Assembly: GCA_030018635.1 (NCBI GenBank)
Contig: JASEHU010000070.1
Span: 1-9,022 of the forward strand
Direction: 5' to 3'
Length of the DNA stretch: 9,022 nucleotides
Origin: a bacterium
GTDB lineage: Bacteria; UBA9089; CG2-30-40-21; SBAY01
Program-made: the position numbers and the translations under genes
The notes under the pieces: model-generated
Seen by the model: the letters and a program-made list of their open reading frames with translations, nothing else
Told to the model about the DNA's origin: nothing
Databases searched by the model: none
In this document: positions 1 through 5,585 of the stretch, one piece after another
Layout of the letters: every line of letters begins with the position of its first letter
Numbering within the stretch: position 1 is the stretch's first letter

Positions 1-182
1 TACATGATCGAGCCAGTTTTTATGAATCTACTTATGTGCAAGGGGAGAAAAAAGGTAGAAAAGAAGGCATTGAAGAAGGCATAAAAAAAGGCATTGAAGA
101 AGGCATTCAAGAGGCATTAAAAAAAATGATAACCAGTGGGATTCCGACAGATGAGGCTAAGAAAATATTGGGATGTTTGTAA
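1..182 (+). CDS. C-terminal tail of an Rpn/YhgA-type nuclease (PD-(D/E)XK family transposase), 5' partial
   Basis: The gene enters from the left edge and ends at TAA 180-182, giving about 59 visible residues. The tail has a short charged lead (HDRASFYESTY), then the periodic run EGIEEGIKKGIEEGI, then a small C-terminal helix ending KKILGCL. Alternating EEG/KKG repeats before a terminal helix are typical of the C-terminus of Rpn (recombination-promoting nuclease) and PDDEXK_2 'putative transposase' proteins, whose catalytic domain would lie off the window. The repeat is also visible in DNA: a 19-bp unit at 64-82 recurs exactly at 88-106, a 24-nt offset. Such tails are prone to length change by slippage. 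The assignment rests on the tail alone, so another coiled-coil protein with GI-repeats is possible. The next gene starts 21 nt downstream, so co-transcription is plausible. Confidence 0.62.
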   Translation, partial: HDRASFYESTYVQGEKKGRKEGIEEGIKKGIEEGIQEALKKMITSGIPTDEAKKILGCL

Positions 183-191
183 AGATTATAC

Positions 192-197
192 GAGGAG
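192..197 (+). promoter_or_regulatory. Ribosome binding site of the PASTA protein gene
   Basis: GAGGAG lies 6 nt before the ATG at 204. It supports that start over the out-of-frame ATG at 173, which begins a short overlapping reading frame. Confidence 0.75.
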
Positions 198-203
198 ATT
201 TTT

Positions 204-968
204 ATGCAAAAAAAACATATTGGTTCAATAGTTTTACGGGTATTAACCCTTTTATCTATTTTATTATTGCTCGTGGTAGGCGGTGTTATCTTAAACATCT
301 TTTTACCATCATCTGGCCAGGAAAAAACCGTTCTGGTTCCGGATGTGACAGGGAAAAAGGTAGTTGAGGCAGTCAATACCTTATGTAAGTTTAAATTGAG
401 GGTTAAAAAGGAATATGAGGCACATTCTTTACCTGAGAATTGTGTTATTTCCCAGTATCCTTTACCCGGGACAAAGGTGAAGGCAGGTAGAAGGATAGAA
501 TTAAAGGTGAGTTCCGGAAAGTCTGTCGTCAGAGTTCCCGACCTCCAGAATATTAATATTATAGAAGCCAGACATAAACTTGATTCTTTATCAAAATTAC
601 AGCTGGGAGAATTATCTTATACCTATTCTGAAATAGAAAAAGATTGTATTATTGCCCAGAGTCCACTTCCAAAGACAAAGGTAGCCGAGGATTCTAAGGT
701 GAATTTACTCATTAGCCAGGGGAAGAAACCCATTAGTTTTTATATGCCGGAGTTAGTCGGAATGAAACTTGAAGAGGCAATTAATCTAACCAAAAAGATA
801 GGATTAAAGATAATTCGTATTCAGGAGGTAGCACCTTTGGCAGAGACAGCACCTCTATCAGCACAAAAATATGAGCAGGGAATTATTATCAATCATAAGC
901 CGCATCAAGGTTATAGGGTTACAGCCGGGGATGGGCTAACATTAATTGTGGCCAATAAAAAACTATAA
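204..968 (+). CDS. Membrane-anchored protein with three PASTA domains, no kinase domain
   Basis: The product has 254 residues. Residues 8-34 form one hydrophobic segment after a short basic N-terminus, so it is a signal-anchor with the rest outside the membrane. Three tandem PASTA-type repeats follow, at about 43-106, 108-173 and 180-251. Each opens with a VPD/MPEL-type motif (VPDVTGK, VPDLQNI, MPELVGM) and carries a later 'Q.PLPGTKV'-like turn (SQYPLPGTKV, AQSPLPKTKV; degenerate NHKPHQGYRV in the third). PASTA domains bind peptidoglycan or muropeptides in Ser/Thr kinases and penicillin-binding proteins. Here neither a kinase nor a transpeptidase domain is present. A cell-wall-binding or envelope-associated role is inferred; the exact function is unknown. 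The stop codon is inside a hairpin terminator. The third repeat carries an insertion near residues 208-222. Confidence 0.85.
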   Translation: MQKKHIGSIVLRVLTLLSILLLLVVGGVILNIFLPSSGQEKTVLVPDVTGKKVVEAVNTLCKFKLRVKKEYEAHSLPENCVISQYPLPGTKVKAGRRIELKVSSGKSVVRVPDLQNINIIEARHKLDSLSKLQLGELSYTYSEIEKDCIIAQSPLPKTKVAEDSKVNLLISQGKKPISFYMPELVGMKLEEAINLTKKIGLKIIRIQEVAPLAETAPLSAQKYEQGIIINHKPHQGYRVTAGDGLTLIVANKKL

Positions 969-991
969 GTCATATATGACCTATAGTTTTT
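958..991 (+). terminator. Hairpin terminator overlapping the stop codon of the PASTA gene
   Basis: A near-perfect palindrome. AAAAACTATA at the left pairs with TATAGTTTTT at the right, and the core GTCATATATGAC is self-complementary, with a single A/C mismatch between the two stems. The right arm ends in five T. The symmetry, A-tract on one side and T-tract on the other, means it could act in both directions. The TAA of the PASTA gene (966-968) lies in the left arm. Confidence 0.65.
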
Positions 992-1010
992 CCAGGGGAG
1001 GGGAAAATAA

Positions 1011-1423
1011 ATGAAAATAGAACCGTCTAATTGCAGACCCCTACAAAGGGAAAAGATTTCATTAGTAGGGGTTAAGTCGTATGGGCCTGTGGTGAACTTA
1101 GAGGAGTATGTTCAGCCTGACTGATGGAAGCAAATATTTGGTTCAATCTACTTAAAAACAGATGCCGATGTCGTAACCGACCGACATACTACTGGCGACT
1201 CGATGCCGAAGGCAATCCAAAATTACTTGAAGTAAATCCTAATCCAGGCTGGTGCTGGGATGGTCATCTGGCAAAAATGGCAAAAATTGCGGGTATGTCG
1301 TATACCCAGATGTTGGAGAATATTATCCAATCCGCTGAGCAACGACTGGGAATTCAGATGACAACAAACGGCAAAAAGAAAGAGGAGGAAAATATTCCTA
1401 TTACTCTGGCTATGGCCGTGTGA
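1011..1423 (+). pseudogene. Remnant of a methyltransferase / D-Ala-D-Ala ligase-like ATP-grasp gene (nonsense, deletion and frameshift)
   Basis: A start at 1011 follows a purine-rich RBS (AGGGGAGGGG, 994-1003). It gives 37 residues beginning MKIEPSNCRPLQ and then stops at TGA 1122-1124. The same frame continues as WKQIFGSIYLKTDADVVTD to about 1181. With the TGA read as TGG this gives DWWKQIF..YLKTDADVV, which resembles the N-terminal lead of a group of SAM-dependent methyltransferases. From about 1193 a different frame (the open frame 1124-1423) reads RLDAEGNPKLLEVNPNPG and then a terminal helix, the C-terminus of D-Ala-D-Ala ligase-type ATP-grasp domains, including the metal-binding E-x-N of LLEVNPNPG. 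The methyltransferase core and most of the ATP-grasp fold are missing. The junction lies within 1182-1193. TGATG at 1122-1126 overlaps the two open frames, so residual translation of both is possible. Family names are from memory of motifs. Confidence 0.68.
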
Positions 1424-1430
1424 AAGAAAG

Positions 1431-1542
1431 AAAGTGAATAGTGAAAAGTGAAAAGTGAGGAGGAAATATTACCTCTTATCTATTCACTATTAACTATTAA
1501 CTATTAACTATTAACTATTCACTTTTCACTATTCACTTTTAA
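1431..1542. repeat. Intergenic inverted repeat built of heptamers (element 1)
   Basis: The left arm 1431-1452 (AAAGTGAATAGTGAAAAGTG plus AA) is the exact reverse complement of 1518-1539, a 22-bp perfect stem. The right side is an unbroken run of nine 7-nt units of form CTNTTNA from 1480 to 1542: CTATTCA, CTATTAA four times (1487-1514), CTATTCA, CTTTTCA, CTATTCA, CTTTTAA. The left arm holds the complementary heptads TGAATAG, TGAAAAG, TGAAAAG, TGAGGAG (1435-1462). The centre (about 1463-1479) also contains AGGAAATATTACCT, a small inner palindrome. No clear flanking direct repeat was found. It ends just before the pyrB RBS, so a folded form would lie in the pyrB 5' leader. Confidence 0.85.
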
Positions 1543-1557
1543 AACGGGAGGTAAAAA

Positions 1558-2514
1558 ATGGCATCTAAATTATCATCTGTGATTGAGGTAAAACAATTCA
1601 AGGAAAGAGAATTGCTGGAGGAGATTTTTTCTTTAGCCGAGGAGATGGAAACAGCGGATAAACAAGGGATGTATGGCAAATTAGCCTTAACCACACGAAA
1701 AAAGATTTTAGCTACACTTTTCTATGAGCCAAGCACAAGAACCAGGCTTTCCTTTGAATCCGCCATGATAAGACTTGGGGGAGAGGTCATCTCTACCGAA
1801 GACGCCCCGACATTTTCCTCAGTAACAAAGGGTGAATCATTGGTTGATACTATTCGGGTTATTGGCTCTTATGCCGATGTGATAGTCCTGAGGCATCATG
1901 AAGAAGGTTCATCAAAAATAGCCACAGAGGTTTCGCCTGTACCTATTATCAATGCCGGTGACGGCACTGGTCAGCATCCTACTCAGGCTCTGTTGGATAT
2001 CTATACTATCCGGAAGGAATTAGGCAGAATCGATGATTTGGAAGTAGGATTGGCTGGAGATTTATTGTATGGTCGAACAGTTCATTCATTAACCTATCTC
2101 CTTGCACAACAAAAAGGGATAAAATTATACTTTGTCTCTCCGGAAGAAATAAGGCTGCCCAGGGATATTATTCATTATCTGGAGGAAGAAAAAGGGGGTA
2201 AAGAGGATAAAGTGTCTTTTGAGGAGACGACGGATTTAAAAGAAATTATTTCAAAGGTTGATGTTCTTTATGTGACAAGAATCCAAAAGGAGCGGTTCAG
2301 AAACATCGAAGATTATAATAGATTGAGAGGCAGTTATGTGATTGACAAAGAGATGGTTTCGTTAATGAAAAAGACCTCCAGGATTCTGCATCCCCTGCCG
2401 CGAGTAGATGAAATTGCTATTGAAGTAGATAATGACCCTCGCGCGGCTTACTTCAGACAGGTTCACAATGGCCTTTACCTCCGCATGGCACTGTTAAAAA
2501 TGATTCTGGATTAG
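1558..2514 (+). CDS. pyrB: Aspartate carbamoyltransferase catalytic subunit
   Basis: The enzyme joins carbamoyl phosphate and L-aspartate to give N-carbamoyl-L-aspartate, the committed step of de novo pyrimidine synthesis, in the cytoplasm. The product is 318 aa, close to the usual 300-315. The carbamoyl-phosphate loop FYEPSTRTRLSFESA spans about residues 55-69 (STRTR 59-63). SSVTKGES (87-94) carries the active-site lysine of the neighbouring loop. INAGDGTGQHPTQALLD (131-147) is the second-domain signature, and HPLPRVDEI starts at residue 278. The start at 1558 follows GGGAGG at 1546-1551. The sequence resembles the E. coli/archaeal-type chain that pairs with PyrI (DNDPRAAYFRQV..NGLY near the end), but no pyrI is visible downstream. 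pyrB stands alone: a decayed gene upstream and a repeat-filled spacer downstream. A heptamer palindrome occupies its leader. Confidence 0.96.
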   Translation: MASKLSSVIEVKQFKERELLEEIFSLAEEMETADKQGMYGKLALTTRKKILATLFYEPSTRTRLSFESAMIRLGGEVISTEDAPTFSSVTKGESLVDTIRVIGSYADVIVLRHHEEGSSKIATEVSPVPIINAGDGTGQHPTQALLDIYTIRKELGRIDDLEVGLAGDLLYGRTVHSLTYLLAQQKGIKLYFVSPEEIRLPRDIIHYLEEEKGGKEDKVSFEETTDLKEIISKVDVLYVTRIQKERFRNIEDYNRLRGSYVIDKEMVSLMKKTSRILHPLPRVDEIAIEVDNDPRAAYFRQVHNGLYLRMALLKMILD

Positions 2515-2591
2515 AAGGAGAGGAATGACTAAAAGGATAATGAAAAATATTTCTGAAGACAATAATACCAAACAGTAGAGCAACAAAGAGG
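2515..2591 (+). other. Spacer after pyrB with a 17-codon ORF preceded by a good RBS
   Basis: AAGGAG at 2515-2520, directly after the pyrB stop, precedes ATG 2525. That frame codes MTKRIMKNISEDNNTKQ and stops at TAG 2576-2578. I recognise no family. It could be a leader-type peptide, the relic of a downstream operon gene, or chance. The inserted repeat element begins 13 nt after its stop. Confidence 0.3.
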
Positions 2592-2793
2592 CATCAATTC
2601 TCATTATGGAAATGTGTAAGCAAGGAGAAGTGGAGAATAGTGAGAATTGGAGAGATTAGGAGGGAGATTAAGTAGAGATTAGGGGGAGATTGGCAAAGAA
2701 AACAATAAATCTCCACTTTATCTCAACTTTATCTCCAGCTAATCTCAACATTGGACACGATTTTTGCCATAATGAGAATTGCTGACAAAGAGG
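2583..2793. mobile_element. MITE-like element with terminal inverted repeats and 9-bp flanking direct repeat (element 2)
   Basis: The body is 2592-2784 (193 bp). Its ends are an 18-bp terminal inverted repeat with one mismatch: left CATCAATTCTCATTATGG (2592-2609), right CCATAATGAGAATTGCTG (2767-2784). Exactly outside both ends is the same 9-mer ACAAAGAGG (2583-2591 and 2785-2793), as expected of a target-site duplication. A second, internal inverted repeat pairs about 2652-2690 with 2709-2746. It is made of GGAGATTAAGT-like units of about 11 nt, purine on the left and pyrimidine on the right. No open reading frame for a transposase fits inside, so it would be non-autonomous. The sequence evidence for ends and duplication is direct; mobility is inferred. 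Confidence 0.75.
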
Positions 2794-2898
2794 TATTTAG
2801 GAGGCAAAAGATGAAAAAGGTAGCATGCCGCCTGGAGAAAGACGAGCATGTATAGAAACATTGAACTTATATGCAATCTAATAAATAATTTGACATAT
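2785..2898 (+). other. Spacer with a second micro-ORF having a consensus RBS
   Basis: AGGAGG at 2799-2804 lies 6 nt before ATG 2811, which opens MKKVACRLEKDEHV and stops at TAG 2853-2855. The ribosome binding site is unusually good for only 14 codons. I see no family match and nothing else in the stretch up to the next palindrome. It may be the 5' end of a lost gene. Confidence 0.25.
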
Positions 2899-2982
2899 TG
2901 AAATTTGAAATTGGAAAATAGAAATTAGGAAAAGAGAAGAAAATCGTATCTGTTTCCCCCCAATTTCTAATTTCTAATTTCC
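2899..2982. repeat. Heptamer-built inverted repeat (element 3)
   Basis: The left arm, 2899-2933, is five heptads: TGAAATT twice, GGAAAAT, AGAAATT, AGGAAAA. The right arm, 2962-2982, is AATTTCT twice and AATTTCC, the complementary family. The arms pair imperfectly across a centre of about 28 nt that includes a run of six C (2955-2961 region). It sits in the spacer between the convergent pyrB and glnS genes. No flanking direct repeat is evident. Confidence 0.75.
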
Positions 2983-3007
2983 AAAAAGAAATCACAGAAA
3001 AAACGAT

Positions 3008-3030
3008 AAAAATGAACCATCTCCATTTTT
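3008..3030 (-). terminator. Hairpin downstream of glnS, possible bidirectional terminator
   Basis: AAAAATG (3008-3014) pairs with CATTTTT (3024-3030) around a 9-nt loop, so either strand ends in a T-tract. Read on the minus strand it lies about 90 nt past the glnS stop. A second small stem nearer the gene, GAGAAAG/CTTTCTC (about 3062-3080), and an ATATAAG/CTTATAT pair (about 3057-3118) may contribute. The stem is short and AT-rich, so this is tentative. Confidence 0.4.
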
Positions 3031-3122
3031 TATGTCAACTTAATTAATGGACTCCATATAAGAGAAAGTGAACCTTTCTCTCTACCCACTTTCCCTTAAG
3101 TTCATACTTATATCCTTGATAC

Positions 3123-4808
3123 TTATTTCGGCGATTTCTCGATTTTTGCCCAGGCATCATGCAACGATACTGTCCGATTAAAGACCAATAATTCTTTAGT
3201 AGAATCAGTATCAACATAGAAATAGCCATGTCTTAAAAACTGGTAGCGATTTCCTGGTAGGGCATTTGCCAAACTCGGCTCAACCAGGCAGGAAGTTAAT
3301 TTTACTAACGAATCTGGATTCAAATTAGTCTTGAAATCATCATTTTCCTCTGGATTTGGTTTTAGGAAGAGATGGTCATACAATCGGACTTCAGCTTCAA
3401 TAGCCTGAGTCGCAGAAACCCAATGCAGAGTTCCTTTGACTTTACGACCGTCCTGTGACCAACCACCTCGTGTTTTTGAATCGTAGGTACAATGCAGTTC
3501 AACTACCTTACCCGTCTGTTCATCTTTAACCACTCGCTCACATTTAATATAGTAGGCGTGTTTGAGCCGAACCTCACCACCTGGGGTTAAACGGAAAAAC
3601 CCTTTTGGTGGGTCCTCACGAAAATCCTCCTGCTCGATGTAAAGCACCTTTGAAAAAGGAATCTTCCGACAACCCATACCTGTATCCTCCGGATTATTCT
3701 CCGCCTCTAATTCTTCTACCTGATTTTCCGGATAGTTATCTATAATTACTCGAAGTGGGCGCAACACCGCCATTACCCGCTGTGCCCGTAGATTCAAATC
3801 CTCGCGCAAACAATGCTCAAGCAAGGCAATATCCACCACACTATTACTCTTTGCCACCCCGATACGCCCACAAAAATCCCGGATTGCATCTTTGGTATAA
3901 CCACGCCTGCGTAGACCTGATATGGTAGGCATCCGTGGGTCATCCCAGCCGGTCACATAGCCTCCCTCTACCAATTCCAAGAGTTTTCGCTTGCTCATCA
4001 CCGTATAGGTAAGATTGAGGCGAGCGAATTCGATTTGCCGGGGATGACAATCAACCTTTAATTGGTCAAGTATCCAATCATACAAGGGGCGATGGTCTTC
4101 AAATTCCAGGGTGCAAATAGAATGCGTGATACCTTCGATGGAATCCGAAAGGCAATGGGTAAAATCATACATTGGATAAATGCACCATTTATTGTCTGTC
4201 CGATGATGAATTGCGTGCAGAATACGGTATATGACCGGGTCACGCATATTCAAATTTCCAGAGGACATATCAATTTTTGCCCGAAGAACACAATGTCCAT
4301 CCTCAAATTTTCCTGATCGCATACAATCAAACAGGTTCAGGTTTTCTTCGATAGAACGATTACGATAAGGGCTGTTCTGTCCGGGCTTAGTCAGTGTGCC
4401 GCGATAATTCCTGATTTCCTCCATATCCAAATCACAAACATACGCCTGACCATTTTTGATTAACATAACCGCGTATTCGTAAAGTTTTTCAAAATAGTCA
4501 GAGGCGTAATATTCGTGTTCACCCCAATCAAAGCCAAGCCAGGAGACATCTTTCTTGATGGCGTCAATGTATTCCTGTTCTTCCTTAACGGGATTGGTAT
4601 CATCGAATCGCAGGTGGCAAATGCCTGTTTCATTTTCTTGGGCAATACCAAAATTAAGACAAATAGATTTGGCATGTCCAATATGTAAATAGCCATTCGG
4701 TTCAGGTGGAAATCTGGTTACAATCCGAGCATTATTTTTATTTGTTTTCAGGTCTTGTTCAATAATATCCCGAATAAAATCCGATGGTTTACGGCTTGGT
4801 GTTTCCAT
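3123..4808 (-). CDS. glnS: Glutaminyl-tRNA synthetase
   Basis: A cytoplasmic class I synthetase that charges tRNA-Gln with glutamine. The product is 561 aa, near the E. coli length of about 554. The class I signature PPEPNGYLHIGHAKSI covers about residues 34-49 (HIGH 42-45). RFDDTNP is at 67-73. The KMSKS-type loop is VMSKRKL (MSK 271-273), the form typical of GlnRS rather than GluRS. WDDPRMPTISGLRRRG follows at about 288-303. The C-terminal half (from about 340) is the beta-barrel anticodon-binding region. The start is supported by AAGGAG 7 nt upstream (plus-strand 4816-4821). It is the last gene of a minus-strand unit after the RluB-like gene, 57 nt apart with a hairpin between. Many bacteria lack GlnRS and use GatCAB, so its presence carries lineage information. 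Reads as intact. Confidence 0.97.
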   Translation of the reverse strand: METPSRKPSDFIRDIIEQDLKTNKNNARIVTRFPPEPNGYLHIGHAKSICLNFGIAQENETGICHLRFDDTNPVKEEQEYIDAIKKDVSWLGFDWGEHEYYASDYFEKLYEYAVMLIKNGQAYVCDLDMEEIRNYRGTLTKPGQNSPYRNRSIEENLNLFDCMRSGKFEDGHCVLRAKIDMSSGNLNMRDPVIYRILHAIHHRTDNKWCIYPMYDFTHCLSDSIEGITHSICTLEFEDHRPLYDWILDQLKVDCHPRQIEFARLNLTYTVMSKRKLLELVEGGYVTGWDDPRMPTISGLRRRGYTKDAIRDFCGRIGVAKSNSVVDIALLEHCLREDLNLRAQRVMAVLRPLRVIIDNYPENQVEELEAENNPEDTGMGCRKIPFSKVLYIEQEDFREDPPKGFFRLTPGGEVRLKHAYYIKCERVVKDEQTGKVVELHCTYDSKTRGGWSQDGRKVKGTLHWVSATQAIEAEVRLYDHLFLKPNPEENDDFKTNLNPDSLVKLTSCLVEPSLANALPGNRYQFLRHGYFYVDTDSTKELLVFNRTVSLHDAWAKIEKSPK

Positions 4809-4838
4809 GTTTTTTCTCCTTGTTGAATTGAAGAAATA

Positions 4839-4861
4839 GGACAGATAAGTCTTATATGTCC
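4839..4861 (-). terminator. Hairpin between the pseudouridine synthase gene and glnS
   Basis: GGACA (4839-4843) and TGTCC (4857-4861) pair, followed by an inner ATAAG/CTTAT stem with one G/A mismatch. It lies right after the pseudouridine synthase stop, upstream of the glnS RBS. There is no strong T-run after it on the minus strand (TATTTCTTC), so it may be a weak terminator, a processing site or an RNA-stabilising stem. Confidence 0.4.
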
Positions 4862-4865
4862 ATTC

Positions 4866-5585
4866 TTACAGAAAAAACCTCTTTAATTCCTTTTTGACCT
4901 CATCTGGATTCAAATATACATATTCTCCCAATTTTAAATTACTCAGATGAAAAGGTCCAAATTGAATCCTTTTCAGGCTTAATACCTCATGTTTAATAGC
5001 CTCACCCATCCGCCTGATTTGTCTTTTTTTACCCTCTGTAATCGTCATTTTAAGCAGGGTGTTTTTAGGTAAATTTTTTGTCACCCTGACATCTGCTGGA
5101 AGGGTTTTGCTACCTCCCTCTATTCTAATTCCTTTTCTCAGACGCATAATATCAGATGCTTCAAGTTTTCCTTTAAGTTTGACTAAATAAGTCTTTGCAA
5201 TCTTGAGCTTAGGATGAATAAGTTTATTGGCTAAATCACCGTCATTAGTTAAAAAAAGTAGCCCTTGTGAATCATAATCAAGTCTGCCTACGGGATAAAC
5301 CCTTTCCCGGACACCTTTTAATAAAGAAACAATAGTAGGTCTTCCTTGAGGGTCAGATAGGGTGGTAACATATCCTTTAGGTTTATTTAAGAGGAGATAG
5401 ACCTTTCTTTCCGACTTAATTTCCTTTCCATCAAATTTAATCTTATCAATCTTAGGGTCAATCTGAACACCCAGGGTTTTGACTACCTGACCATTTATGC
5501 TGATGTGTCCTGCTAAGATTAATTCTTCACACCTTCTTCGAGAGCCAAGACCTGCCTCGGCTAAAACCTTTTGTAGTCTTTCCAT
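4866..5585 (-). CDS. rluB: RluB/RsuA-family 23S/16S rRNA pseudouridine synthase
   Basis: A 239-aa cytoplasmic enzyme that isomerises uridine to pseudouridine in rRNA. Residues 1-60 are an S4 RNA-binding domain (MERLQKVLAEAGLGSRRRCE, then GHISINGQVV). The catalytic domain holds LLNKPKGYVTT (65-75) and the family motif GRLDYDSQGLLFLTNDG (100-116), with the catalytic Asp at about D103. TEGKKRQIRRM (about 183-193) is the second conserved motif. N-terminal S4, length and motif form match RluB/RsuA rather than RluA or TruB; RluB (U2605-type) is the likelier of the two, but the target site cannot be read from sequence. Its ATG overlaps the upstream stop by one base (TAATG), and GAGGAG (plus-strand 5591-5596) lies before the start inside the upstream gene, which points to translational coupling. 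Confidence 0.92.
   Translation of the reverse strand: MERLQKVLAEAGLGSRRRCEELILAGHISINGQVVKTLGVQIDPKIDKIKFDGKEIKSERKVYLLLNKPKGYVTTLSDPQGRPTIVSLLKGVRERVYPVGRLDYDSQGLLFLTNDGDLANKLIHPKLKIAKTYLVKLKGKLEASDIMRLRKGIRIEGGSKTLPADVRVTKNLPKNTLLKMTITEGKKRQIRRMGEAIKHEVLSLKRIQFGPFHLSNLKLGEYVYLNPDEVKKELKRFFL

Noticed and set aside
107..376. Minus-strand 89-aa reading frame
   Set aside because: It overlaps the nuclease tail and the start of the PASTA gene on the other strand, and has no family resemblance or RBS.
1122..1124. TGA as a sense codon (Trp recoding) in the 1011 frame
   Set aside because: Reading it as Trp fits locally, but the frame still breaks at about 1182-1193 and ends soon after. The intact genes in the window use TGG for Trp and have no in-frame TGA, so a nonsense mutation is simpler.
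1480..1542. CRISPR array
   Set aside because: The repeat unit is 7 nt with no spacers between units. No direct repeats of 23-40 nt with unique spacers are present anywhere in the window.
1424..1557. Target-site duplication around element 1
   Set aside because: The flanks (GAAAGAAAG on the left, AAAACGGG on the right) share only an A-rich character, with no exact repeat at the ends of the palindrome.
4062..4316. Plus-strand 84-aa reading frame inside glnS
   Set aside because: It is antisense to a well-supported glnS coding region, and its composition follows the complementary codons.
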